Positions 39,201 to 46,678 of a DNA stretch of 64,000 nt are shown here, piece after piece. Under the pieces are notes generated by a model, which ran no database searches, was not told the origin of the DNA, and saw only the letters and a list, made by a program, of their open reading frames with translations. Position numbers and translations under genes: made by a program. Every line of letters begins with the position of its first letter. Positions within the stretch are counted from its first letter, which is position 1. The DNA lies in contig JBHORC010000037.1 in NCBI GenBank assembly GCA_042408445.1, forward strand, positions 62,001-126,000. The letters run 5' to 3'. Source of the DNA: CF-46 sp042408445. Lineage in GTDB: Bacteria; Chloroflexota; Limnocylindria; Limnocylindrales; CSP1-4.

Positions 39201-39241
39201 CCGACGAGGCGCCGGTCGCCCCGCTCGCCTCGATCGGCTGA
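36239..39241 (+). CDS. polA: DNA polymerase I
   Basis: 1000 aa from GTG 36239; the frame is open to an ATG at 36200 but TACACT at 36227 and the family start LMLLDGYGLVYRGYFAL favour the later codon. 5'-nuclease domain (1-300): DGYGLVYRGYF, QGYEADDVIGT, KGDPTDNIPGVPGVGEKTA. A low-complexity insert (about 345-385, Gly/Ala/Ser) precedes the 3'-5' exonuclease fold, where the first Asp-x-Glu and the last Tyr-xxx-Asp motifs are missing, so proofreading is probably lost. Polymerase domain intact: motif A AADYSQIELR (Asp749), motif B RSMAKMVNFGLAYG, motif C SVHDELLF (His925-Asp926). Confidence 0.97.
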   Translation: MPTERLMLLDGYGLVYRGYFALPPLTTSKGELVNGAFGFASIVLRGLQDLKPDYLAVSFDLPGPTFRHEQYADYKATRTKMPDDLRDQFPKVREIVKALRIPVYEMQGYEADDVIGTITKQLDPRDDLETTIVTVDLDMLQLVTPRVRLMTTRSGVENTVMYDVEKIDERFGLRPDQMVDYKSLKGDPTDNIPGVPGVGEKTAAKLIRDFGDLDTLLARLDEVTPPKLGEKLREHRDQILMGRELSRIVRDLPIQIDLEAARLGDYDRDTVVRLFREYEFRTLIERLPPMAGESAEQRTAALRTVAESGYVPAARVAGRPDGWGASRQGVRPESGELQLRLDFASVAGGAAAARPGGGSSAATSGAAGAAGASNGSEPRPDDGDAARDLPTELAAAIVDPGRIEVRGLEDIAGLEDWIRAQPAIGASLVADDPRPRRGTPLALAVAGPDGRVVAADGAEAATALRHLIEQTGVPLVGHEVKPILVAGIADDPDRDATPVAFDTQIAAYILNAALRSQTIADIVAENLDQILPPATELPATARAGIEALSAIAVREPLERRLIEVSLDRLFRDIELPLISVLARMEAVGVALDREALSVLDLEFRSEIERLEREIYVDVGHEFNLGSPKQLEQVLFFELNLPKGRRTKTGYSTDASVLEDLRPAHPMIDKLLEWRVYTKLRSTYVEALPNLIAEADGRLHTTFHQAVAATGRLSSSDPNLQNIPIRTTLGRRIRRAFVAGAPDLTLLAADYSQIELRILAHVSGDEHLKDAFARNADIHRETAARVLHKDPDSITHGERSMAKMVNFGLAYGMSDFGLASRANIPRKEAQEFISSYFAAYSGISYYMMAIKEQAKSQGFVETLLGRKRQIPELRASNPALRGAGERMAINMPIQGTAADIQKIAMIRAAERVRAEGLRARLLLSVHDELLFEVPREEVDRLAAVVRETMESALPLSVPLTVDIKVGDDWEGMTPLTREDAIAAEADELPDEAPVAPLASIG

Positions 39242-39290
39242 CCGGGCGCGACCCGCTGGCATTCCTGCCGCGACCTGACGGCCCTGCCGG

Positions 39291-39296
39291 TAGGCT
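39291..39296 (+). promoter_or_regulatory. -10 element for mutM
   Basis: TAGGCT exactly 6 nt before ATG 39303; leaderless arrangement. Confidence 0.6.
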
Positions 39297-39302
39297 TCGG
39301 CC

Positions 39303-40361
39303 ATGCCCGAGCTCCCCGAGGTCGAGACCGTCGCCCGAGACCTTCGACCGCTGATCACCGGCGCGACGATCGTGGACGCGACCACGTACTGGCCGCGGAC
39401 GCTCCGCTCGCTCACGCCCGAAGGCTTCGCCGATGGCATCGCCGGACGGCGGGTCGAGGCGGTCGGCCGGCGTGGGAAACAGGTCGTCGTCGAGCTGTCC
39501 GGCGACGCGCTCCTCACGATCCACCTGAAGATGACCGGCCAGCTCTTCGTCGTGCCGCAGGGCCGCGACCCGGATCCGTACGTCCGGCTCGTGCTCGCGC
39601 TCGAGGATGGCCGGGAGGTCCGGTTCCGCGACATCCGCAAGTTCGGCCGCGTCGGGCTGTACCTGGCAGACGACGATCCCTTTGCGAAGGTCGGACCGGA
39701 GCCACTGTCCGATGCGTTCACGGTCGGCGCATTCCGGCGGCGCCTCCGGGCGCGGAAGGGACGGCTGAAGTCGCTCCTGCTGGACCAGTCGTTCGTCGCG
39801 GGCGTCGGGAACATCTACGCCGACGAGGCGCTCTGGGCGTCGCGACTGCATCCGCTCCGAACGACCCGCACCCTGCGGCCTCCGGACGAGCGACGCCTCT
39901 GGCTCGAGATCCGAAGGATCCTCACCGAGGCCGTGATCCGGCGCGGCTCCTCGATCGACGACTACACGGCGCCCGAAGGCGACGGCGAGATGCAGGACCA
40001 CCTCGCCGTGTACCAGCGGACGGGCGAGCCGTGCCTCCGTTGCGGCCGGCCGATCCGGCGGATCGTCGTCGGCGGCCGGGCGACCCACTTCTGCTCGTGG
40101 TGTCAGCGGCTGCCGGCGGGCGATCGCGCGGGCGCGCGCGCGATCCTCCGAACGATGACGATGCCGGAGCGGATTGGCCGTCGCTGGTCCGAGCTGCCGA
40201 GCGGGGAGGGGAGCGTCGGCGCGTCCAGCGAGGGCCGCCGGGGCGCGAGCGGGAGCGATCGCGACACCGACGCGGCCGATGTCCGGGCGACGCGGGCCGA
40301 GCGCACCCGCCGGGCGGCAGCCACGCGGCGCGCCGCCGCCCGCGCCTCGGTCGGCGGGTAG
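39303..40361 (+). CDS. mutM: Formamidopyrimidine-DNA glycosylase
   Basis: 352 aa. Starts MPELPEVETVARDL with the catalytic Pro2 and Glu3; the substrate-lysine region TIHLKMTGQLFV, the H2TH block LLLDQSFVAGVGNIYADEALW, and the zinc finger CLRCGRPIRRIV...HFCSWCQRLP are all present. It excises 8-oxoguanine and other oxidised purines and nicks the abasic site. A C-terminal tail of about 65 residues, rich in Arg/Ala/Ser, follows the zinc finger and is not part of the family. The ABC-F gene starts 3 bp after the stop. Confidence 0.96.
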   Translation: MPELPEVETVARDLRPLITGATIVDATTYWPRTLRSLTPEGFADGIAGRRVEAVGRRGKQVVVELSGDALLTIHLKMTGQLFVVPQGRDPDPYVRLVLALEDGREVRFRDIRKFGRVGLYLADDDPFAKVGPEPLSDAFTVGAFRRRLRARKGRLKSLLLDQSFVAGVGNIYADEALWASRLHPLRTTRTLRPPDERRLWLEIRRILTEAVIRRGSSIDDYTAPEGDGEMQDHLAVYQRTGEPCLRCGRPIRRIVVGGRATHFCSWCQRLPAGDRAGARAILRTMTMPERIGRRWSELPSGEGSVGASSEGRRGASGSDRDTDAADVRATRAERTRRAAATRRAAARASVGG

Positions 40362-40364
40362 CGC

Positions 40365-42467
40365 ATGTCGATCGTTCGTCTCGAACGCGTCCGTCGCGAG
40401 GTCGGCACGTTCGTCATCCTCGACGACATCAGCGCGGCGATTGCCGTGGACGACCGGATCGGGCTCGTGGGCCCCAACGGTGCCGGCAAGACGACACTGC
40501 TCCGGATCGCCGCGGGTCGGGATGAAGCGGACGCGGGCGCCGTTCACCGCAAGCGCGGCCTGACGATCGGGCTCCTCGCCCAGGAGTCGCATTTCGACGC
40601 CGTCTTCATGGCATCGCCGGACCTCCGGTCCGCGGTCCGCCACGGCGCCGCCCACCTCGATTGGATGGCGGAGCGCCTCGCCGAGCTCGAGGGCAGCGGC
40701 CACGTCGAGGACGCCGAGTACGCAAACCTTCAACACCAGTTCGAGATCCTCGGCGGGTACACGCTGGACCAGCGCGTCGACGAGGCGCTGTCCGGACTGG
40801 GCTTCGCTCGGGACCAGTGGACGCGACCCCCCACGGCGCTGTCGGGCGGCGAGCAAACGCGGGCGACGCTCGCCCGACTCGTGATCGCCCAGCCGGACCT
40901 GCTGCTCCTCGACGAGCCGACGAACCACCTCGACATCGGCGCGATCGAGTGGCTGGAGGAGCATCTCCGGCGGCGTCACGGCGCGCTCCTGGTCGCGTCC
41001 CACGACCGGGCATTCCTTGACGCGACCGTGACCCGGATCTGGGAGCTCCGCGATCGCCGGCTCACCGTGTTCCGCGGCGACTACTCCGCCTACCACCGGC
41101 AGCGCCAGGAGCGGGACATCCGGGCTGCAAAGGACGCCGAAGTGCACGCGGAGTCGATCGAGCGTGAGCGGGAGCTCGTCCAGCGCTACCGCTCGCACCG
41201 GAAGTTCAACAAGATGCACGAGCACGAGGCGCGGCTCGAGCGGCTGCAGGCGGAGCGGGTCGAGGCGCCGAAGGCGGGCCGGAAGCTGCGGCTCCCGGCG
41301 GGCGCGCTGGCGGGTGGCGGCGCGTCGCGCTCCGGCGAGATCGTGATCCGCGCCGAGTCGCTCGTCGTCGGGTATCTGCCGGGTCGTGGCGCGCTGGACG
41401 CGGACGGCACACCGGCGACGGAACCGAAGCGGGTCGCGACCGCGCCGTTCCTCGCCGCCCAGCGTGGGGACCGGATCGGGATCGTCGGGCCGAACGGGGC
41501 AGGGAAGACGACGCTCCTGCGGACGATCGCGGGCGACCTCCCACCGATCGATGGGTCGCTCTCGTTCGGGAATGCCGTGCAGCCGGGCTACCTGGCGCAG
41601 CTGCGTGGCGCCGCGATCCCCGGCACGACGGTGCTCGACGCGCTGCTCGACGCGATCCCCGTCACGCCGGGCGAGGCGCGTTCGTTCCTCGCGCGGTTCC
41701 TGTTCCGCGGCGACGACGTCATGAAGGAGGTCCGGTCCCTGTCGGGCGGCGAGCGGTCGCGCCTCGAGCTGGCGCTCCTCGGGATCATGCCCTCGAACCT
41801 GCTCCTGCTCGACGAGCCGACGAACCACCTCGACATCCCGGCCCGCGAGGCGATCGAGCGGTTCATGGTCGAGTCGCCCGCCACGCTGCTCGTCGTGTCG
41901 CACGACCGGCGCCTGCTCGAGACGGTCTGCACCTCGCTGTGGGTCGTCGACGACGGCCTCGCGGTGCCGTTCGCCGGCGGGTGGCGGGAGTGGCGCGCGG
42001 CCGTTGCCGACGGCTGGAACGTCCACACCGCGGCGGAGCGGGAGGCGGCGCGTCTGCGGCCACGTGGCGCGTCTGCAGCTTCGACGGATGAGTCCGGGCG
42101 AAACGGCGCGAGGCCAGGTGGCCCGCGCCCGGCGCGGGCCGCCGGCGACGCCGCGGCACGGCCCGCCGCCGCGTCCGAGACGAGCGGGTCGACCGCCATC
42201 GCGACGGCCCCGTCGAGGACCGCGAAGCGCGCCGCTCCGCGCGACCGATTGTCGAAGGATGCCTACCGGCGACAGCGAGCCGCGCTGGACGCCGAGCTCA
42301 CTCGGCTCGGCCTCCGGAAGACCCAGCTGGAGCTCGCGATGGCATCGCCCGGGGTTGCGGCGAACTTCGTCGAGATGCGGCGGGTCACGAGCGAGCTCGC
42401 GGACGTCGATCAGGCCCTGGCCGCCGCGGAGGACGCCTGGCTCGAGCTGGAGGAGCGGGCTCCGTGA
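40365..42467 (+). CDS. ABC-F family ATPase
   Basis: 700 aa with two ABC cassettes and no membrane helices. Walker A GLVGPNGAGKTTL and GIVGPNGAGKTTL; signatures LSGGEQTR and LSGGERSR; Walker B LLLDEPTNHLD in both. The linker (about 245-330) has the charged helical ARE-type segment RHRKFNKMHEHEARLERLQAE. A low-complexity stretch (about 560-625) is followed by a C-terminal coiled coil (LTRLGLRKTQLELAMA, ELADVDQALAAAEDAWLELEE) as in Uup/YdiF-type proteins. Ribosome-associated translation factor or antibiotic-protection protein by family. Its stop overlaps coaE. Confidence 0.93.
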   Translation: MSIVRLERVRREVGTFVILDDISAAIAVDDRIGLVGPNGAGKTTLLRIAAGRDEADAGAVHRKRGLTIGLLAQESHFDAVFMASPDLRSAVRHGAAHLDWMAERLAELEGSGHVEDAEYANLQHQFEILGGYTLDQRVDEALSGLGFARDQWTRPPTALSGGEQTRATLARLVIAQPDLLLLDEPTNHLDIGAIEWLEEHLRRRHGALLVASHDRAFLDATVTRIWELRDRRLTVFRGDYSAYHRQRQERDIRAAKDAEVHAESIERERELVQRYRSHRKFNKMHEHEARLERLQAERVEAPKAGRKLRLPAGALAGGGASRSGEIVIRAESLVVGYLPGRGALDADGTPATEPKRVATAPFLAAQRGDRIGIVGPNGAGKTTLLRTIAGDLPPIDGSLSFGNAVQPGYLAQLRGAAIPGTTVLDALLDAIPVTPGEARSFLARFLFRGDDVMKEVRSLSGGERSRLELALLGIMPSNLLLLDEPTNHLDIPAREAIERFMVESPATLLVVSHDRRLLETVCTSLWVVDDGLAVPFAGGWREWRAAVADGWNVHTAAEREAARLRPRGASAASTDESGRNGARPGGPRPARAAGDAAARPAAASETSGSTAIATAPSRTAKRAAPRDRLSKDAYRRQRAALDAELTRLGLRKTQLELAMASPGVAANFVEMRRVTSELADVDQALAAAEDAWLELEERAP

Positions 42468-43075
42468 CCGATCGCCCGCTCGTGATCGGCCTGACGGGTC
42501 CGATCGGCTGTGGCAAGAGCACGATTGCGGGCTGGCTCGCGGAGCGCGGCGCGACCGTCATCGACGCCGACGCGGTCGCCCGTGCAGTCACAGCCCCCGG
42601 CCAGCCGGCTCATGACGAGGTCCTTGCCCGCTTCGGCGACGCCGCTCGCGCCGCAGACGGCACCCTGGACCGGGCGGCGCTCGGCCGCGTCGTCTTCACG
42701 GACCCCGATCGCCTCGCGGAGCTCGAGGCGATCGTCCATCCCCACGTCCGGCGGCGGATCCTCGCGGACATGGACGACGCCGCGACATCGACCGTCGGCG
42801 TGATCGTCGTCGAGGCGATCAAGCTCGTCGAGGGCGGGCTCGCCGAGCTGTGCGACGAGGTCTGGCTCGTGACGTGCGAGCCGTCGGCGCAGCGCGACCG
42901 GGTCGTCGCGCGAGGCTCCCTCGCCGCCGATGCCGACGCGCGGATCACGGCTCAGGCCGGAATGACCGAACGCCTTCGCGCCGCGGCGACCCGCGTCATC
43001 GACACCTCCGGCCCGGTCGGGGACAGCCGCGCGCGGGTTGCCGCGGCGTGGGACGAGGCCGTCGCTAGTCGGTGA
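42464..43075 (+). CDS. coaE: Dephospho-CoA kinase
   Basis: 203 aa from GTG 42464, overlapping the ABC-F stop by 4 bp. P-loop GLTGPIGCGKSTIAGWL, then VIDADAVARAV (substrate-binding Asp-Ala-Asp), HPHVRRRI, VVEAIKLVEGG in place of the more usual VPLLFE, and the lid segment DRVVARGSLAADADARITAQ. It performs the final ATP-dependent step of CoA synthesis in the cytosol. It converges with the tadG-like gene; the two coding ends overlap by 11 bp. Confidence 0.95.
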   Translation: MTDRPLVIGLTGPIGCGKSTIAGWLAERGATVIDADAVARAVTAPGQPAHDEVLARFGDAARAADGTLDRAALGRVVFTDPDRLAELEAIVHPHVRRRILADMDDAATSTVGVIVVEAIKLVEGGLAELCDEVWLVTCEPSAQRDRVVARGSLAADADARITAQAGMTERLRAAATRVIDTSGPVGDSRARVAAAWDEAVASR

Positions 43076-44006
43076 GCTTCAGGACGTAGCTGCCAAGGTA
43101 GCGCGGGCAAGCGTTCGACGAGCAGGTCGAGATCGTGAGGCGGTCGCTCGAGAAGGAGCTCAGGAAGTACCCGTTGATGTGCTTCGAGCTGCCGCCGCTC
43201 GCGCTGTTCACATGGAACATGGCCCATCCCATGAAATTCCCGTTGGCATCCACGACCGCGACCGGCATCTCCAGACCCGACAGGTAGGTGTCGACGTCCG
43301 AGTACAGGGCTGTGTGGTTGCCGTTGTTGTGCTGGCCGATGTACTGACCGTACGTCAGCGTCTTGTTGATCGTCGTGGCGCCCGTGATGATGTCGGACAC
43401 GCCCGACGTGTTGACATTGCCGGTCCCGTAGTTCGTCCACGCGATGTCGGTCTCGCTCGTCGGCACGTCGCCGTTCGTCTCGCCGAAGTCCGTCGACGTC
43501 TGGTACTTCGGCGTCCCGTCGTCGTTGAACGCGCCGATCGAGAAGATGAACGGGCCTGCCCCGTAGGCGGTGTCCGGGAAGCCGGCGAGCGACGTGGCCG
43601 AGGTCGACACGGGCCAGGTCGACATCCCGAGCGCGCCGAGGAACGAGTTCGGGTGGCCGGCCGAGATGTCGACCGTCACCTCGACGCCGTTGCTCGTGTC
43701 GATCGCGACATCGACCGTGGTCGACCCGGCTCCGTCGGTGAAGTTGTTGGCCGTCGCGACGGTGAGTGCCCGACTGGTTGCCTGCGTCGTGCTGTTGGTC
43801 AGCAGGTAGTCGTTGGCCGCGGCAAGGGCGGACAGGTCTGCAGCGGTCTGCTGGTCGCGGCGCTGTGCATACGTCGACCCGGCGTCCATCGCGAGCCCGA
43901 CCACGCCGAGGATCGCGATCATCGCGAGGACGAACACGACAAGAATCTGGCCTTCGGCCCGCTGGCGGGATCGAGTACGGCGCATGCTGGCGGCTCCCGT
44001 GGTCAT
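43065..44006 (-). CDS. TadG-like pilus assembly protein
   Basis: 313 aa from ATG 44006, which overlaps the TGA of the upstream tadE (4 bp). It opens with a basic stretch and the TadE/TadG helix EGQILVVFVLAMIAILGVVGLAMDAGSTYAQRRDQQTAADLSALAAAN; the Glu-Gln after Ala is the prepilin-like cleavage region. The 250-residue exported part has no known domain; it is rich in Thr/Ser/Asn and has one Cys pair near the end (STCSSNACP). Probably a minor pseudopilin or surface part of a Flp/Tad pilus. Confidence 0.8.
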   Translation of the reverse strand: MTTGAASMRRTRSRQRAEGQILVVFVLAMIAILGVVGLAMDAGSTYAQRRDQQTAADLSALAAANDYLLTNSTTQATSRALTVATANNFTDGAGSTTVDVAIDTSNGVEVTVDISAGHPNSFLGALGMSTWPVSTSATSLAGFPDTAYGAGPFIFSIGAFNDDGTPKYQTSTDFGETNGDVPTSETDIAWTNYGTGNVNTSGVSDIITGATTINKTLTYGQYIGQHNNGNHTALYSDVDTYLSGLEMPVAVVDANGNFMGWAMFHVNSASGGSSKHINGYFLSSFSSDRLTISTCSSNACPRYLGSYVLKLTD

Positions 44007-44425
44007 TGGATCTTCGCGCTGCTCGCAGTGGTGAACGTGAACGGACCGAACGGTGTCAGGACGGGAAGGATCGGCTGGAAGGACGTCCGGACGGCGACCT
44101 TGACCCAGTCCCCGGGTTGGCACGTTCCCGAGACCGTGGCACCGGCGAGGTCGACACAGGTGTACGAGTCGATCGTCAGGCCGGGCACGAGCGCGCGCTC
44201 CGCGCTGACTGCGGCCGTCGTCTGCGCGCTCGCGCCGAGGGTCGCGCCGGGGTGGACGCTCGTGACCCGCGCCACCTCGCGGGCGGCCTCGGACACGCCG
44301 TTGAACAGGAATGCGGCGCGGGCCAGATCGACGAGCCCGATAAGGATCGTCAGGAAGACCGTCAGACCGAGGGCGAACTCGACGAGGCTCTGACCGCGAT
44401 CATCCCGCGACCGGCGGCGGCTCAC
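44003..44425 (-). CDS. TadE-like pseudopilin
   Basis: 140 aa. GTG 44425 overlaps the stop of the preceding gene (GTGA on the coding strand). RRRSRDDRGQSLVEFALGL followed by TVFLTILIGLVDLARAAFLF is a TadE domain, with the conserved Glu in LVEFAL. Two Cys (YTCVDLAG, SGTCQPG) lie in the exported part. Together with its neighbours it would form the pseudopilin part of a Tad pilus. Confidence 0.85.
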   Translation of the reverse strand: MSRRRSRDDRGQSLVEFALGLTVFLTILIGLVDLARAAFLFNGVSEAAREVARVTSVHPGATLGASAQTTAAVSAERALVPGLTIDSYTCVDLAGATVSGTCQPGDWVKVAVRTSFQPILPVLTPFGPFTFTTASSAKIQ

Positions 44426-45411
44426 GGCGTCACCGTGATGTTCCGGCTCTGGCTCCCGGAGCCGCCGAAGTTCGAGACGACGAGGACGATCGTGTAGGTG
44501 CCCTGGCTCGTGTAGACGTGCGTCGGGTTCTGGAGCGTTGAGGTCGACGACGAGCCACCGCCGTCGCCGAAGTTCCACGACCACGTCAGCGGACAGCCGG
44601 GACCCGTGGTCGAGAGGTCGGTGAACTGGAACGACGTCTGCTTCTTCTTCCCGCTGTGCGGCGAGAACGTGAAGTCGGCGGTGGGCAGTGCGCAGAAGGG
44701 CGTCGGCGTGGGCGTGGGCATCGGCGTCGGAGTGTCTGAGCTCGACGGTGCCGCCGAGCTCGAGGGGGCCGGAGTGGGCGTCGGGGTCGGTGTCGGCGTC
44801 GGAGTCGGGGTCGGAGTTGGCGTCGAGCTCGCCGCGGCAATGTTCGGCCGGACCGCGATCTGGGCGACCGCGCTCTGGGTGAGCGTCAGGCTCGAGCTGC
44901 CGTAGAAGACCGAAAGGATGGGCGTCAGCATCGAGAAGTGGCCGACCACGTAGACGGTCACGGTGTTGCCGAGCGCTTCGGCACACGGCGACGGGCTGCA
45001 GGTGACGTTGACGTCCGACGCCGCGATCGAGATGAACGAGCCGCTCGATTCCGTCATGACGGCGCACATCACCCGGTTCGTCGCCGTGTTGCACGCCTGC
45101 CCGGACTGGAACGACGTCGGATGCTGCGCTGCCTCCAGGGCGCCGGCCCGGGCCGCACTCTCGATCGCGACCTGGGAGTGAAAGAGGCGCGCGAGATCCG
45201 CGCCCGCGGCGAGCAGCACGAGCAGGCCGGGGAGGACGAGCGCCAGCTCCACGATCGCCTGACCACGCGTGCGGGAGCGGAGATGCCGCGCGGCAGCCTT
45301 GCGCACCACCCGGCGACCACGCGATGGACGCGGGTGCGCGAAGGCGTTGACGGCCTCCGTCGACGGGCCCCCACGACCCGTGTGCGAACCGCGCGCGTTG
45401 ACGAGCGACAT
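44422..45411 (-). CDS. TadE-like pseudopilin fused to a PKD domain
   Basis: 329 aa from ATG 45411 (an in-frame ATG at 45492 would add 27 residues). A basic N-terminus leads to the TadE block RTRGQAIVELALVLPGLLVLL. The exported part has two Cys pairs, then a Thr-Pro repeat (about 180-225, STPTPTPTPTPT..., PMPTPTPTPFC) and a C-terminal PKD domain (ADFTFSPHSGKKKQTSFQF, WSWNFGDGGGSSS, HVYTSQGTYTIVLVV). A pseudopilin carrying a Pro-rich stalk and an adhesive beta-domain is unusual; the stalk would display the PKD module. The next gene begins within its stop. Confidence 0.85.
   Translation of the reverse strand: MSLVNARGSHTGRGGPSTEAVNAFAHPRPSRGRRVVRKAAARHLRSRTRGQAIVELALVLPGLLVLLAAGADLARLFHSQVAIESAARAGALEAAQHPTSFQSGQACNTATNRVMCAVMTESSGSFISIAASDVNVTCSPSPCAEALGNTVTVYVVGHFSMLTPILSVFYGSSSLTLTQSAVAQIAVRPNIAAASSTPTPTPTPTPTPTPTPTPAPSSSAAPSSSDTPTPMPTPTPTPFCALPTADFTFSPHSGKKKQTSFQFTDLSTTGPGCPLTWSWNFGDGGGSSSTSTLQNPTHVYTSQGTYTIVLVVSNFGGSGSQSRNITVTP
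44701..44825. repeat. Hexamer-like tandem repeats encoding the Thr-Pro stalk
   Basis: Two tracts (44701-44731 and 44771-44825) of GGCGTC/GGGGTC/GGAGTC units on the + strand, which encode (Thr-Pro)n on the reverse strand. Such tracts can change in length by slippage. Confidence 0.7.
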
Positions 45412-45530
45412 CAGGTGGATTCGTCTCGATTCGCTGGTGCCGCCACACCCTCTGGGCGGATGGTCCGGCGTCCGGAATGTAGGGCCGGCCATGCGTGCGG
45501 ATAAGGGTCCGAGGCTGGGCTATTCGTACC

Positions 45531-45540
45531 GGTGCGCACC
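45531..45540. repeat. GGTGCGCACC palindrome
   Basis: A perfect 10-bp palindrome in the 182-bp gap between cpaB and the PKD-type tadE; TGGTGC also occurs at 45435-45440. Member of the GGTGC/GCACC family seen in other gaps. Confidence 0.4.
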
Positions 45541-45593
45541 ACGAAGTTGGCGGCTGTCGCCGGGGCGAGAACCGACCGCTGCGAGGATGGTGG

Positions 45594-46469
45594 TCAGGGC
45601 GCGGCGCTGGCCGAGGGTGCGGGGGCGGAGGGTGACGGGGAGGCGAGTGGCGGAAGCGTCGGCAGCGGCTGATTCCCGACCGGGTAGTTCTCGGGGATCG
45701 GCAGCCCGTACTTCTCGATGATCCGGTTCGTCGTCTCGCCCAGCGAGGTCGCGTCCACGGGTCGCTGGTCCGCGTCCGGGCGCAGGACCATGCTCATCGT
45801 CGCGGTCCCGACGGCCTGGAGGTGAGCGAGCTCCTCGGCCATCGCGATCGGCGCCTTGACGATGTAGAACGACTCCTTGCGGGCAAGGATCAGGACGTTC
45901 TGGTAGACGATCTTCGTCGAATGCTCGGTGGTGAACCGGCCCTTCGCGGAGATGTCCGGGGGTACGTTCACGACGGCGGTGACGAACACGTCGACGGTCT
46001 CGCCGGCCTTCAGCACGCCGCCGACCGCGAGGTCGTCCGTCACGGTGATCGACACCGCCCGCCACGCCGGGCTGCTCGGTGCGATGGACTCGTCCGGGCC
46101 GAGGATGGAGAACTCCGTGCCGGCCGCGCTCGACGCGAGCATGTTCAGCGTCACCGGCTGGTTCTGGAGGATCGTCACTGCCGGGATCCGGCCGATCACG
46201 AGCTTCGGGTCCGAGATGATCCCGTTCTCGTTCGTGGGGTCAAGCGGGACCTCGCGGACGGCGACGTCCTCGGTGACGATCGCCTGGCGGGCCGGAATCG
46301 CCCGGACCGCGACGACGAGGGAGACCTTCTTGAGCTCCGCCTGACCCGCCTGCTGATTCGCCTGGCTGATCATGAAGAAGGCGCCGCCGCCGGCGGCGAT
46401 GGCCAGGATCAGACCCAGCCCGATGATGATCCGCCCCCGGCGCCGATCGTCGTGGAACTCCAGATCCAT
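45594..46469 (-). CDS. cpaB: CpaB/RcpC-like Flp pilus assembly protein (SAF domain)
   Basis: 291 aa from ATG 46469, with AAAGG about 7 nt upstream. A single helix (RIIIGLGLILAIAAGGGAFFM) is followed by a SAF domain: VVAVRAIPARQAIVTEDVAVREVPLDP, and the RcpC/CpaB segment AWRAVSITVTDDLAVGGVLKAGETVDVFVTA. The C-terminus is Pro/Ser/Ala-rich. CpaB proteins sit in the envelope and help assemble the Tad secretin. No secretin, TadA ATPase or prepilin peptidase genes lie in the window, so this is only part of a Tad system. Confidence 0.85.
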   Translation of the reverse strand: MDLEFHDDRRRGRIIIGLGLILAIAAGGGAFFMISQANQQAGQAELKKVSLVVAVRAIPARQAIVTEDVAVREVPLDPTNENGIISDPKLVIGRIPAVTILQNQPVTLNMLASSAAGTEFSILGPDESIAPSSPAWRAVSITVTDDLAVGGVLKAGETVDVFVTAVVNVPPDISAKGRFTTEHSTKIVYQNVLILARKESFYIVKAPIAMAEELAHLQAVGTATMSMVLRPDADQRPVDATSLGETTNRIIEKYGLPIPENYPVGNQPLPTLPPLASPSPSAPAPSASAAP

Positions 46470-46636
46470 TGCCGACCTTTCGATTGGGGACACCGAGAGG
46501 CCGTGCCCGGCCGTTGATGGCGACTCCTCGAACGCGATGCTCGCGGCGGCAACGGTCCCGGTGGAATAGCCCGGTCGTCCCAGCCGAGGTCGCCGCAGGT
46601 CACCGGGCCGCCTGCGGGCGACCGGATCCGCGGCTT

Positions 46637-46648
46637 GAACATCTGTTC
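46637..46648. promoter_or_regulatory. LexA (SOS) box of uvrB
   Basis: GAACATCTGTTC, a perfect match to the GAAC-N4-GTTC operator of LexA in Gram-positive lineages. It starts 30 bp before the TAGGAT -10 (46667-46672) and so overlaps the -35 region. The GTG of uvrB lies 6 nt after the -10. Confidence 0.85.
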
Positions 46649-46666
46649 GGATTCGACCGGATGGGC

Positions 46667-46672
46667 TAGGAT
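46667..46672 (+). promoter_or_regulatory. -10 element for uvrB
   Basis: TAGGAT exactly 6 nt before GTG 46679, giving a leaderless mRNA repressed by the LexA box upstream. Confidence 0.65.
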
Positions 46673-46678
46673 GGATTC

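Noticed and set aside
44701..44825. CRISPR-like tandem repeat
   Set aside because: Units of about 6 bp without spacers, in frame and encoding a Thr-Pro stalk.
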